A stretch of 40,736 nucleotides of DNA from Paenibacillus sp. ACRRY (GCF_022346995.1 NZ_JAKRNM010000021.1:1-40736); one strand, 5' to 3'; shown: positions 32,352 through 40,343, counted from the stretch's first letter. Notes: generated by a model from the sequence alone, not told the origin. Program-made: numbers and translations.

Positions 32352-32864
32352 ATGAGGTTATCCGATTATGAGTATTTGGTTTTGGCGCTGGAAGAGGCAG
32401 ATCAGGCGTTTATTGAAGGGACATATCCGATCGGCGCAGTAATCGTGGATGAGGATGGGGATGTCGTGAGTAAAGGGAGGAACCGAGTATTCTCCGAATG
32501 CGATCCTACCGCACATGCTGAGGTTGACGCTATTCGCCGAGCGGGGAAGCATTTACTGGATTTAGACCGGAAAAGATTCACGAAAAACAACCTGACTCTG
32601 TACACGACTTGTGAACCTTGTCCCATGTGTTCTTGCACCATATTAATGTCGGGAATCAAAAGAATTGTATGGGCAGCGGACGATGAAGAGTATGGCGGTC
32701 TTCGACGTTTCAAGGAGGGTCCTCATTTCATACATATCTTTGACACAATCTCCTGTGTTGCAGCGCCATATCTTGACCTGGAAAATAGACAGAGGGCGAT
32801 GCTCGCCAAATGGAATATTAGTAGAGGATTACTTAATACAGAGTGGGAGACGGCTAAGCAATGA
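32352..32864 (+). CDS. Nucleoside/nucleotide deaminase
   Basis: Zinc-dependent deaminase of 170 residues. The catalytic motif HAEV (H55-A-E57) and the zinc-binding PCPMC (C90, C93) are complete. The order PIGAVIVDEDGDVVSKGRNRV, HAE, TTCEPCPMCSCTILMSGIKRIVWAADD is that of the guanine deaminase/tRNA-adenosine deaminase group, though residues around 100-145 (GLRRFKEGPHFIHIF) differ from TadA. AAGGAGG is upstream of the ATG. Likely a nucleobase or nucleoside deaminase. Confidence 0.8.
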   Translation: MRLSDYEYLVLALEEADQAFIEGTYPIGAVIVDEDGDVVSKGRNRVFSECDPTAHAEVDAIRRAGKHLLDLDRKRFTKNNLTLYTTCEPCPMCSCTILMSGIKRIVWAADDEEYGGLRRFKEGPHFIHIFDTISCVAAPYLDLENRQRAMLAKWNISRGLLNTEWETAKQ

Positions 32865-32891
32865 AATCCATTCCAGTCTCGATTCTACTTA

Positions 32892-33119
32892 ATGACGATT
32901 CAGGAAACAGCGGAGTATCTAAGTATGACTGAAGAACAGGTGATGAGTATTATTCATGCTGAACAAAGAAGTTTTGCGGCATCGGGCTCCTTTAACGGAG
33001 CAATGTTCCCCTTTATCAAGGTCCAGGATGAATTCTTTATAAGCAGGAACGAATTGCTGCTGTGGGCACAGGATGCCTCTCTCTACCATAGAAGGTATGT
33101 TAACGGGCAGTTGCAGTAG
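32892..33119 (+). CDS. Small excisionase-like DNA-binding protein
   Basis: Protein of 75 residues. The N-terminal MTIQETAEYLSMTEEQVMSII looks like the helix-turn-helix of MerR/excisionase-type proteins, followed by a beta wing (FPFIKVQDEFFISRNELLLWAQD). The shape is that of a stand-alone helix-turn-helix domain, not of a full phage gene. The ATG has no strong ribosome binding site and lies 27 nt after the deaminase stop. It may regulate a neighbour. Confidence 0.5.
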   Translation: MTIQETAEYLSMTEEQVMSIIHAEQRSFAASGSFNGAMFPFIKVQDEFFISRNELLLWAQDASLYHRRYVNGQLQ

Positions 33120-33139
33120 CTGTGCTGGTATTGCAACTG
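33108..33139. repeat. 8-bp inverted repeat CAGTTGCA/TGCAACTG
   Basis: CAGTTGCA (33108-33115) and TGCAACTG (33132-33139) form an exact inverted repeat with a 16-base gap, spanning the end of the excisionase-like gene. No T run follows, so it is not a terminator. A further CAGTTGCAG lies at 33198-33206. A binding site for the small helix-turn-helix protein is one possible reading. Confidence 0.4.
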
Positions 33140-33163
33140 TTGTCATGAGGAGGATAGAGTGAC

Positions 33164-33247
33164 ATGGAATTGATAGGAAGTAAGGTTTGTCTAACATCAG
33201 TTGCAGAACGGGATCTCGACTTTATATGCAAAGGAGGTAGAGCATGA
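33164..33247 (+). pseudogene. Truncated GNAT-like N-terminal stub
   Basis: A 27-codon frame with an excellent ribosome binding site (GAGGAGG, 33147-33153). Its peptide (MELIGSKVCLTSVAERDLDF, then ICKGGRA) resembles the first 25 residues of RimJ/RimL-type acetyltransferases, after which the frame runs into the ribosome binding site and start of the peptidase E gene (ATGA at 33244). The simplest reading is a GNAT gene truncated by deletion; a leader peptide coupled to the next gene is the alternative. Confidence 0.45.
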
Positions 33248-33900
33248 CCAAGTTGGTTTTATTAAGTGATCTACCTTTTCAATCAAATGAAGACTTGAAT
33301 CAAAGGATATTGGAATTGATCGGTCGAGACAAGCCATCGATCGGTTATATCCCTTCTTGTTCCGACACGGAACGGAAATATTTTGAGCACACCGTACGTT
33401 ACTATAATCAACTGGGTATTGAGAACATTCATTATTACGATCTGGACCAGGAATATGATCCAAGCACGTTTGAGCAGATTTTGGCAGCTGATGCGATTCA
33501 TTTATCCGGCGGAAATACATTTTATTTTCTGCATTTATTACAGAGAAGAAATGTACTGGACTTATTGCGTTCCTATGTGCAGGAAGGCGGTATGCTGATC
33601 GGAGTCAGCGCAGGCAGTATTCTAACCACACCAACCATTGAAATAGCTGGATATGGCAAGGATGCAGACGAGAATCATGTGGATCTTCAGGACAAACGTG
33701 CGCTTGGACTCGTTGATTTCGAGTTTGCGCCTCATTGGGACGGAGAGGAAGACAGTCTCGATTCGCTCAGAAGTTATGCAGATACAAACGGTGCGAAAGT
33801 CTATGCCTGCCAAGACGGCGACGGGATCGTAATTGATGGAAAAGTCATAGAGCTATATGGGGATGTGCGTCTCATTAATCCAAGGAGAAGGGGGATTTAA
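33244..33900 (+). CDS. Peptidase E-like (S51) protein
   Basis: Class I glutamine-amidotransferase-like protein of 218 residues in the peptidase S51 (aspartyl dipeptidase) family. The nucleophile motif is GVSAGS with S122. LSGGNTFYFL (87-96) is characteristic of this family, and a histidine near APHWDG may be catalytic. AAAGGAGG is upstream of the ATG, inside the upstream stub. It is followed by PhzF after two bases. Confidence 0.8.
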   Translation: MTKLVLLSDLPFQSNEDLNQRILELIGRDKPSIGYIPSCSDTERKYFEHTVRYYNQLGIENIHYYDLDQEYDPSTFEQILAADAIHLSGGNTFYFLHLLQRRNVLDLLRSYVQEGGMLIGVSAGSILTTPTIEIAGYGKDADENHVDLQDKRALGLVDFEFAPHWDGEEDSLDSLRSYADTNGAKVYACQDGDGIVIDGKVIELYGDVRLINPRRRGI

Positions 33901-33902
33901 AT

Positions 33903-34796
33903 ATGCGTGAGGTTAAGGTCTACCATTATGATGCATTTTCAGCAATTCCGGGCAAAGGTAATCCGGCAGGAGTCGTCTTTGGTGCTGATGATTTAAGTGA
34001 GATGGTCATGCAGCAGATTGCTAATAAGGTTGGTTTTAATGAAACGGTGTTTGTGCTTAACTCCACGACAGCTGATGTAAGATTGCGTTATTTTACGCCG
34101 GGCCATGAAATTAATCTGTGCGGTCATGCCACGATGGCATCGCTGTATGGTTTGAAGACACGTGGACTGCTCGAGGACCAGGAGTCAATCACGATCGAGA
34201 CCAATGTAGGCCTATTACCAATACGGTTTGAGCAGGATGGCGACACAATCAACATGGAGATGAAGCAGGATCAACCGCAGTTTGTGCCGTTCAGAGGTGA
34301 TATCGATAAGCTGGCGAGCAGCATAAATCTTACCTCGGATGATCTGGATCTATCCATGCCTATCGTGTATGGGAGCACAGGAACCTGGACGTTGTTGATC
34401 CCCATTCGTACACTGGATTCTTTTTCTAAAATGAAACCGGAATCTACTGAGTTTCCTGGGATTTTGCTTGAAAACCCGAAGGCATCCTTGCATCCTTTCA
34501 GCTTTGAAGCTCGTGATTCCGAGGCGATGATGCATGCCAGACATTTTTCTTCCCCTTACTCAGGTACCACGGAAGATCCTGTAACAGGAACGGCCTCCGG
34601 GGTGATGGGTGCCTACTATTTAGCCTATGTGAACCGTGAAGCGGATCAGGTCAAGTTCGTCGTGGAGCAGGGACATGAGATCGGAAGAGATGGAAAAGTT
34701 GAAGTTAGCGTGACCCGGGAAGGGGACGGCATGGATGTGAGAGTTAAAGGGACGGCTGTTTTTGTGCGTGAAATGAATATTGAATTGGATACCTAA
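33903..34796 (+). CDS. PhzF-family isomerase
   Basis: PhzF-type protein of 297 residues of the diaminopimelate-epimerase-like fold. The N-terminal YHYDAFSAIPGKGNPAGVV, catalytic E47 in GFNETVFV, the CGHATMA motif, and the C-terminal TEDPVTGTASGVMGAYY are all present. Most such genes outside phenazine clusters have unknown substrates, and no phenazine genes lie here. The gene begins two bases after the peptidase E stop and is followed closely by an ANT-type gene. Confidence 0.84.
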   Translation: MREVKVYHYDAFSAIPGKGNPAGVVFGADDLSEMVMQQIANKVGFNETVFVLNSTTADVRLRYFTPGHEINLCGHATMASLYGLKTRGLLEDQESITIETNVGLLPIRFEQDGDTINMEMKQDQPQFVPFRGDIDKLASSINLTSDDLDLSMPIVYGSTGTWTLLIPIRTLDSFSKMKPESTEFPGILLENPKASLHPFSFEARDSEAMMHARHFSSPYSGTTEDPVTGTASGVMGAYYLAYVNREADQVKFVVEQGHEIGRDGKVEVSVTREGDGMDVRVKGTAVFVREMNIELDT

Positions 34797-34798
34797 TA

Positions 34799-35584
34799 AT
34801 GTACCTGAAAGGGTGTTTTTCCTTGGATGAACGAATTGTTTTGCAAGACGTTACTCGTATTTTAATAGAAGAATTATCGGATTCGCTCGTTGGCATCTAT
34901 TTGCACGGTTCCATGGCCATGGGGGGCTTTCATCCGAACCAGAGCGATATCGATATCTTGGTGGTCTGCCAGGATAGACGATCTGCTGATCTATATCGAA
35001 GAATTGCACGGAAGCTAATGCATATCGAAGACGAGATGCGCATCACGAAAGGCTTTGAGCTCAGTATTGTACTGGAATCCACAATCGTGAACCTGGCATA
35101 TCCAACTCCGTTTGAATTCCATTACTCCGCATATCACCGGGAAAGATATCGAACGGATGAGCACTATCTCTGCGGAGGGTACGATGATCCGGATCTTGTC
35201 GCACACATTGCGGTCATCTATGACAGGGGAATTGTTTTGCATGGGACACCTATTAAGGAGCTCTTCCATCCTGTGAAACGTGAGTATATGCTTGCCTCCA
35301 TTACGTCAGACGTCGGTGCAGCTTCGGAAGAAATCGTGGATAACCCTGTCTACTATGTATTGAACTTGTCGCGTGTTTTGCTGTATGTGAGAGAATCAGT
35401 GATCTACTCCAAGCGAGAAGCCGGAGAGTGGGCATTGGAAGGGCTTCCTACGAAGTATAAGGACGTTATCTCGCAATGCCTTGCAAAATATAATGGAGAG
35501 CTGGAGAACCTAAATCTCAGTGACTCTCTACTGTTGGAATATGCGGATGATATGTTGAGAGAAATCCACAGCTATAAAAAATAA
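34799..35584 (+). CDS. ANT-type nucleotidyltransferase (aminoglycoside-like)
   Basis: Nucleotidyltransferase of up to 261 residues. The catalytic GIYLHGSMAMGGFHPNQSDIDIL (GS at 37-38, D50 and D52) has the spacing of AadA/ANT(9)-type aminoglycoside adenylyltransferases, with a DUF4111-like helical C-terminus (SKREAGEWAL). The start is uncertain: ATG at 34799 begins two bases after the previous stop but lacks a ribosome binding site, while TTG at 34823 follows AAAGGG at 34808-34813. Resistance activity cannot be concluded from the fold alone. Confidence 0.74.
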   Translation: MYLKGCFSLDERIVLQDVTRILIEELSDSLVGIYLHGSMAMGGFHPNQSDIDILVVCQDRRSADLYRRIARKLMHIEDEMRITKGFELSIVLESTIVNLAYPTPFEFHYSAYHRERYRTDEHYLCGGYDDPDLVAHIAVIYDRGIVLHGTPIKELFHPVKREYMLASITSDVGAASEEIVDNPVYYVLNLSRVLLYVRESVIYSKREAGEWALEGLPTKYKDVISQCLAKYNGELENLNLSDSLLLEYADDMLREIHSYKK

Positions 35585-35663
35585 ACGATTCAATAATTCT
35601 ACGCATTGCAATACAGATTTGAACATTTCAAGTAGCAATAGTTTTTTTAAAAGGAGAGACATC

Positions 35664-36095
35664 ATGACAATCACGACAGATGATTTGGAACTAATCCAGG
35701 AAGCCAAGAACATCATCAAACGTTTATACTGCGAGGGCAAACATCACATTGGAGCCGCAGTGCGAACTCAATCCGGAAAGATATATACCGCGGTACATCT
35801 GGAAGCCTACATTGGTCGTGTCTCGGTGTGTGCGGAAGCCATTGCGATTGGCAAAGCCATTTCTGAAGGGGAACACGAATTTGCGACCATCGTTGCTGTA
35901 CGGCATCCGGAGATCAATCCGGATGATCCCACGGAAAATGCTGATCCACAATTGGGCGTGGTTTCACCATGCGGTATCTGCCGAGAATTGATCAGTGATT
36001 ATGGGCAGAGCACACAGGTCATTTTGCAGGGAGAAGAAGGATACATCAAAACAACGATAGGGCAGCTTTTGCCACAGAAATATTCAAGGTCATAA
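35664..36095 (+). CDS. Cytidine deaminase-like protein
   Basis: Zinc deaminase of 143 residues. The catalytic CAE (C56-A-E58) and PCGICR (C103, C106) motifs fit cytidine deaminases and blasticidin-S deaminases. VHLEAYIGRVSVCAEAIAIGKAISEG and a short length fit either. The ATG at 35664 follows AAGGAGAG; a frame from 35619 lacks such a site. Unlike CDD, the N-terminus is short, which leans slightly towards the blasticidin-type group; the distinction cannot be made by eye. Confidence 0.77.
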   Translation: MTITTDDLELIQEAKNIIKRLYCEGKHHIGAAVRTQSGKIYTAVHLEAYIGRVSVCAEAIAIGKAISEGEHEFATIVAVRHPEINPDDPTENADPQLGVVSPCGICRELISDYGQSTQVILQGEEGYIKTTIGQLLPQKYSRS

Positions 36096-36116
36096 GGAAA
36101 GAAAGAAGGTGCAAAG

Positions 36117-36572
36117 ATGTTTGAAATTATGAATATCCGGCAAAAGCCAGAGTTGCTACAGGCAGCTGTTCAATATTTTTGGAAGCAGTGGGGAACGGAA
36201 ACAAGTTATCATTTTTACCGGGATTGCATGGAGCGTTCAGTGGATACGAACAGTGATGTTCCAAGGTTTTATGTAATGTTGGATGGAGATCGCATTATCG
36301 GAGGATATGCTCTGCTAAGAAGCGACTTGAACAGCCGGCAGGATCTCTTTCCTTGGTTTGCATGTCTTCATGTCGTTCCGGAATACCGGGGCAAGAACCT
36401 GGGCGGCCAATTACAGAAGCACGCAGTAAATCAGGTGAAGTTGAAGGGATACGACAAACTCTATTTGTGTACAGATTTACAAGGTTATTATGAGAAAAAT
36501 GATTGGACTTACATTGGCAAAGGATATCTGCTGGACGATGAAGAGACGAGAATCTATGAACTGCAAATTTGA
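36117..36572 (+). CDS. GNAT acetyltransferase
   Basis: N-acetyltransferase of 151 residues, with IIGGYALLRSDL (beta 4 region), LHVVPEYRGKNLGGQLQKHAVNQVK (R-G-K-x-L-G acetyl-CoA loop) and a C-terminal DLQGYYEKNDW motif. Complete. AGAAGGTG is upstream of the ATG. The stop lies 17 bases inside the next gene. Confidence 0.8.
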   Translation: MFEIMNIRQKPELLQAAVQYFWKQWGTETSYHFYRDCMERSVDTNSDVPRFYVMLDGDRIIGGYALLRSDLNSRQDLFPWFACLHVVPEYRGKNLGGQLQKHAVNQVKLKGYDKLYLCTDLQGYYEKNDWTYIGKGYLLDDEETRIYELQI

Positions 36573-37578
36573 TGAAATCATAAGGCACTACTTCAAAAAT
36601 GCGGAGTATACCTTGGAGGCCGTTCCGTTCGGTTTGACTAATACAACCAAAGTCATTGAAATCAATGGACAGAGGTTTATTATACGAATTTATAATCGCC
36701 ACATGAAAACGATTGATGGGTTGGAGCTTGAATCCCAAGTAACAGCATTTCTACATAAGGCACAGGCTTCATTCGAAGTACCGATCTTCCTTCATACTTG
36801 TAATGGTAAGGCTTATGTGGTCATGAGAGATGGTTCGCTTGCGGCAATGACTACTTTTTTGGAAGGGAAGCTTCCACAGTTGTCTGACATGGACAAAGCC
36901 GAGAAGTTCGGCAGGTTGGTCGGGGGATTTTCGTTTCGAATGAGTGAATTTCCGATGAAGAAGGGCGCGTATACGGGCATATCCTTTCATAAAATGTACA
37001 ACATTCACCCACTTGCTAATCGTGATTCGGTGAAGTCCTTTTTTGCGGATCTGCCTTTTGAATTAACAGCAGAGTGGTGCACGTTTTATCAAGCAATGAT
37101 TACTGAGATCGACAATTCCCATCTTGATCTAGAAGTGCTGCCGCAGCAGCTCGTTCATCATGATTTGTTGATTTATAATCTACTGGGTGAATCGGGTGAA
37201 ATTACTGGGGTTTTAGATTTTGATTTTATGGGGATCGACGCTGCTTTCATGGAGCTTACGATTAGCCTGAATCATATTATTCAGGAGTCTAGCGGTTCCC
37301 TGGATTTGATTGAGGCCTTCCTTCAGGGATATGGAAATGTTCGCAAGCACTCTTCTATTGAATTCGGCTATTTACGTCTGCTAACTCAAATCTATTTTGT
37401 TGCTGTATTGCATTTCTATATTGGTCAGCATTATGCGGGAGCAGCGATTGAATCTCCTTTTACGTTTATGATCGATCAGTTTGAAAGGAATATAAGCTGG
37501 CTGGCAGAGCATGATGTACAGATTCAACAATTGCTTCAGAAGTATGTAATGGAGACCAATGCAGATCATTCGAAGTGA
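36556..37578 (+). CDS. APH-family phosphotransferase
   Basis: Protein kinase-like phosphotransferase of 340 residues. The catalytic motif VHHDLLIYN (D203, N208) and metal-binding VLDFDFMG (D221/D223) are present, and FIIRIYN (residues 41-47) replaces the usual lysine strand with Arg44. This is closer to the homoserine kinase/choline kinase group (HHDL). The ATG at 36556 overlaps the GNAT gene by 17 nt; a start at 36490 would overlap it far more and is not preferred. Its relation to the APH protein at 8031 is distant. Confidence 0.74.
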   Translation: MNCKFDEIIRHYFKNAEYTLEAVPFGLTNTTKVIEINGQRFIIRIYNRHMKTIDGLELESQVTAFLHKAQASFEVPIFLHTCNGKAYVVMRDGSLAAMTTFLEGKLPQLSDMDKAEKFGRLVGGFSFRMSEFPMKKGAYTGISFHKMYNIHPLANRDSVKSFFADLPFELTAEWCTFYQAMITEIDNSHLDLEVLPQQLVHHDLLIYNLLGESGEITGVLDFDFMGIDAAFMELTISLNHIIQESSGSLDLIEAFLQGYGNVRKHSSIEFGYLRLLTQIYFVAVLHFYIGQHYAGAAIESPFTFMIDQFERNISWLAEHDVQIQQLLQKYVMETNADHSK

Positions 37579-37631
37579 CTTTGTCCGAAATCCAGAAAGA
37601 CTGATCAAGTAACCCAAACGGAGGAACCTTT

Positions 37632-38432
37632 ATGGAACAGACCATTCGTTTAGCACAAGAAATCGCAGAGAGAGTCGTTCGTGAAGCGGGACAGATCGCC
37701 AGAGTGCATTTTGACCAGATCACCTGTGCAGTGGAAAAGGACAAGTTCGGCGACGTTGTAACTGATGTGGATCATGAAACAGAGCGAATCATATGCGATG
37801 CAATCAGCCATATGTTTCCCGAGCATGAAATTCATAGTGAAGAACGGGGACATAACGGCCATAAGAGTGAATGGTTATGGATGATCGATCCGTTAGATGG
37901 GACTAATAATTTCGCCATTGGATTTCCCGTATTTTCCGTTTCCATTACATTGATGTACCGTTCAGAACCTGTTCTTGGGGTTATTTATGAACCGATGGTA
38001 GACCGTTTATTTGTGGCGTCACGGGGGAATGGGGCAAGTTGCAACTTGAATTCACTGACAGTTAAGAAGAAAGAGAATCTTCTAAAGGGAACGATTGGTT
38101 GGATACAGGGTCATCAGGTACAGCATGAGGAGAATGCTGTCCGGCTGCGACAACATCTGGATATACGTTTTAAGAGAGTGATGAGATTGTGGGCTCCGAC
38201 CCTACAGTGGTGTATGCTAGCCAAGGGAGATATCGATGGTATTGTGCTCTACAATTCAGAGGGAGACGATCTATACTCAGGAATCCTGATGGTAAAAGAA
38301 GCGGGTGCCATGGTTATGGATTTTGATGGGAATTTATTCGAAGGTATGAGTTCAGAGCCTTATTTGATTGCCTGTCATCCGGAGCATCGCGACTATTTTC
38401 TGAGTGTGGTTCGGGAGGGATTGGGCGTATGA
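37632..38432 (+). CDS. Inositol monophosphatase family protein
   Basis: Phosphatase of 266 residues of the IMPase/FBPase fold. Metal ligands: the acidic residue in HSEERG and the core WMIDPLDGTNNFAIGFP. The C-terminal segment has GDDLYSGILMVKEAGA, where the family usually has WD-x-A-x-x-x-L-I-x-E-A-G-G, so one ligand Asp seems to be present as D in EGDDLY. Mg2+-dependent. CGGAGGAACC is the ribosome binding site. Confidence 0.8.
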   Translation: MEQTIRLAQEIAERVVREAGQIARVHFDQITCAVEKDKFGDVVTDVDHETERIICDAISHMFPEHEIHSEERGHNGHKSEWLWMIDPLDGTNNFAIGFPVFSVSITLMYRSEPVLGVIYEPMVDRLFVASRGNGASCNLNSLTVKKKENLLKGTIGWIQGHQVQHEENAVRLRQHLDIRFKRVMRLWAPTLQWCMLAKGDIDGIVLYNSEGDDLYSGILMVKEAGAMVMDFDGNLFEGMSSEPYLIACHPEHRDYFLSVVREGLGV

Positions 38433-38488
38433 TTAGTGAGCTTAATCAACTTGATTTTGATAAGGTGAAGCATCTTATGGACTTGTAA
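38429..38488 (+). pseudogene. Truncated 19-codon gene stub
   Basis: ATG at 38429 overlaps the stop of the IMPase gene (ATGA) and opens a frame of 19 codons (MISELNQLDFDKVKHLMDL) closed by TAA. The peptide resembles the N-terminus of a GNAT-like acetyltransferase family, as I recall, starting MI-x-E-L-x-x-L-D-F. No continuation is visible in any frame of the next 100 nt. It is likely the remnant of a deleted gene, though a tiny coupled ORF is possible. Confidence 0.4.
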
Positions 38489-38520
38489 TGAATTGAGACT
38501 ACATATGATAGCGGTTGAAA

Positions 38521-38548
38521 TTGGTGTGGCGAGGTTTACTGGTATGAT
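38521..38548 (+). promoter_or_regulatory. Candidate extended -10 promoter
   Basis: TTGGTG (38521-38526) and TATGAT (38543-38548) are spaced 16 bp apart, with TG one base upstream of the -10 (TGGTATGAT), 44 nt before the HD gene. It would make the last genes before the rRNA operon independent. Confidence 0.45.
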
Positions 38549-38591
38549 CTCATAACATAGAGTTGGTATCGCATTTAAAGGGGGAAATACG

Positions 38592-39182
38592 ATGAGTGAA
38601 TCACTAAAGGATCAGATTCAATTTCTAATTGAGATTGATAAACTGAAAACAATTGAACGGAGAACAAGAATAATCCACGGCGATAGACGTGAAAATGATG
38701 CAGAGCATTCATGGCATTTGGCCATGATGGCATTGGTTTTACAGAGTCATGCGAATAAGGAGGTGGACATCCTGAAAGTCATTAAGATGCTTCTTATTCA
38801 TGATCTGGTTGAAATTGATGCTGGAGACACATTTGCTTACGATACAACTGGGTACACGGATAAATTTGATCGTGAGATCAAGGCGGCTCATCGGTTGTTC
38901 GGCATGCTGCCCAAGGAACAGGCTGAAGAAATGCATAATCTCTGGCTAGAGTTTGAGGCAAAGGAAACGAATGAGGCACAATTTGCCTCGGCTCTGGATC
39001 GGTTACAGCCTCTGATTCACAATTATCAGAATGAAGGAGATACGTGGCTAAAATACAACGTCACAAGTGATCAAGTCATCAATAGAAATCGTGAAATGGC
39101 AGACGCTTCGGATACATTGTGGACGTACGTGCAGCAGTTAATTCAAAACTCCATAGATCAGGGAATCCTGACCAAATCATAG
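38592..39182 (+). CDS. HD-domain phosphohydrolase, YfbR-like
   Basis: HD-superfamily protein of 196 residues. The metal ligands H-HD-D are visible: H in NDAEHSWHLAM, the HD pair in LLIHDLVEIDAGD and a distal Asp in ALDRLQPL. The pattern is that of YfbR/YGK1-type 5'-deoxynucleotidases, which dephosphorylate dNMPs. AAAGGGGG lies just upstream of the ATG. Confidence 0.82.
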   Translation: MSESLKDQIQFLIEIDKLKTIERRTRIIHGDRRENDAEHSWHLAMMALVLQSHANKEVDILKVIKMLLIHDLVEIDAGDTFAYDTTGYTDKFDREIKAAHRLFGMLPKEQAEEMHNLWLEFEAKETNEAQFASALDRLQPLIHNYQNEGDTWLKYNVTSDQVINRNREMADASDTLWTYVQQLIQNSIDQGILTKS

Positions 39183-39231
39183 CAACAGGGATGGACTGGG
39201 CATATTCATTGAGGGAGAAGAGGGAGCACTC

Positions 39232-39687
39232 ATGGGCTACATTATGGAACTCCGAAAACTGGTTGGCTCGCGGCCGCTAATTATGGCAGGTTCTTGTGTA
39301 TTGGTTTTCAACGAAGAGGGCCATCTGTTGCTGCAAAGACGTACAGACAGTCTCGACTGGGGGACGCTCGGTGGTTCGCTTGAACCGGGTGAGTCGCTGG
39401 AAGAGGCGGCAGCACGGGAATTGTATGAGGAAGCAGGTTTAAGGGCAGAGACGTACAAGCTCATTACCGTTTTCTCGGGTCAAGATATGTATTATAAGTA
39501 TCCCCATGGAGACGAAGTATACAATGTGACGGCTGTTTATGAAGCTACAGGAATCAAGGGTAATCCAGTGGTTATGGACGATGAAGGGCTGGAACTCCGA
39601 TACTTTGATCTGGACCGACCGGTCCCGGAGATTAATCCCTTTACAGAGTATGTATTAAAAAAGGCAGGCTACATCAAATCGAACTAA
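39232..39687 (+). CDS. Nudix hydrolase
   Basis: Nudix enzyme of 151 residues. The Nudix box (GGSLEPGESLEEAAARELYE, then EAGL) is complete. SCVLVFNEEGHLLLQRRTDSLDWGTLGGS leads into it, and VFSGQDMYYKYPHGDEVYNVTAVYEATG after it resembles the Nudix protein at 22981, so the two may be paralogues. A start at ATG 39244 is possible; GAGGGAG sites precede both. Substrate unknown. Confidence 0.82.
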   Translation: MGYIMELRKLVGSRPLIMAGSCVLVFNEEGHLLLQRRTDSLDWGTLGGSLEPGESLEEAAARELYEEAGLRAETYKLITVFSGQDMYYKYPHGDEVYNVTAVYEATGIKGNPVVMDDEGLELRYFDLDRPVPEINPFTEYVLKKAGYIKSN

Positions 39688-39704
39688 AGAAAGGTGCGTT
39701 CCAT

Positions 39705-40037
39705 TTGACACAAGATTTTTATTGTGAGGAAGTTCTCAGTGGTAGGACGGAAGTGGAAATTGTTATGGAAACCGATAACGTGCTGGCCTATCACCATACC
39801 CAGCCTTCTTATGAACATCATATCATGGTTATTCCCAAGGTCCACATTTCATCCTTCATCTCAGAAGAAGAAACGAATGACGATGAGCTGATACTTGGAA
39901 TCCTGCGGGTGATTAAAAAGATCTCTGCCGATATGGTGGAGCGTACGGGTGCTTCCAAAATTGTGACCAACCTCGGTAGTTATCAGGATTCAAAGCATCT
40001 ACATTGGCATGTCATCAGTGGTGAACGAGTGACTTAA
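39705..40037 (+). CDS. HIT-family hydrolase/transferase
   Basis: Histidine-triad protein of 110 residues. The catalytic triad H98-L-H100-W-H102 (HLHWH) is present, and HHIMVIPKVHISSF is the upstream beta strand with its conserved His. Family members hydrolyse nucleoside phosphoramidates or dinucleoside polyphosphates. The TTG at 39705 follows GAAAGGTG. It is 17 nt after the Nudix gene and the last protein gene before the rRNA operon. Confidence 0.84.
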   Translation: MTQDFYCEEVLSGRTEVEIVMETDNVLAYHHTQPSYEHHIMVIPKVHISSFISEEETNDDELILGILRVIKKISADMVERTGASKIVTNLGSYQDSKHLHWHVISGERVT

Positions 40038-40121
40038 CCCGTGTGAGCAACGGGCATAGGGTGTGGTTATGCTTTCTTTAATTGTAGTTTGTAGTGAGCC
40101 TTAATAGAATAATTGATATTG

Positions 40122-40156
40122 ACGACCGGCTTGAAAAGTCGGTTGTTTGTTTTTTC
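40122..40156 (+). terminator. Terminator upstream of the rRNA operon
   Basis: ACGACCGGC (40122-40130) pairs with GTCGGTTGT (40138-40146) over nine pairs with two G-U, followed by a T-rich tail to 40156. It insulates the HIT gene from the rRNA promoters. A related CCGGCC-TTGAAACA-GTCGG motif recurs at 40380-40398. Confidence 0.8.
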
Positions 40157-40258
40157 ATAAAGCAGAGAGGGAAGGGACTTACAAAGATAAATTGAATAGT
40201 AGACATCGAACTATATTTGATCTCAGATGTAGATATTCGACAAGATTCGAAAAAACAC

Positions 40259-40288
40259 TTTACAAACAATCCTTAAACATGATATATT
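40259..40288 (+). promoter_or_regulatory. rRNA operon promoter P1
   Basis: TTTACA (40259-40264) and TATATT (40283-40288) with an 18-bp spacer, followed after six bases by CCGGCC (40295-40300) at the expected start of transcription. The identical layout is repeated 85 bp downstream. The A-rich run just upstream (40249-40255) could act as an UP element. Confidence 0.75.
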
Positions 40289-40343
40289 ATTTTTCCGGCC
40301 GCAAGAGGCACGGGAAACTCGAAAAAAATATTTCGAGAAAGAC

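Noticed and set aside
32861..32932. A 23-codon frame starting in the stop codon of the deaminase gene (ATGA)
   Set aside because: It lacks a ribosome binding site and overlaps the excisionase-like gene in another frame; the overlap alone is weak evidence.
37579..37631. T-box or riboswitch before the IMPase gene
   Set aside because: The 53-nt gap is too short and contains no recognisable T-box or riboswitch core.
4415..40037. Chromosomal integron with attC sites between gene cassettes
   Set aside because: The gene content looks cassette-like, but no integrase and no shared attC-type inverted repeat could be seen at the gene borders compared.
40091..40126. A third, decayed copy of the rRNA promoter unit before the CCGGC at 40126
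   Set aside because: GATATT lies five bases before CCGGC, but no TTTACA is present at the right distance; the hairpin is better explained as a terminator.
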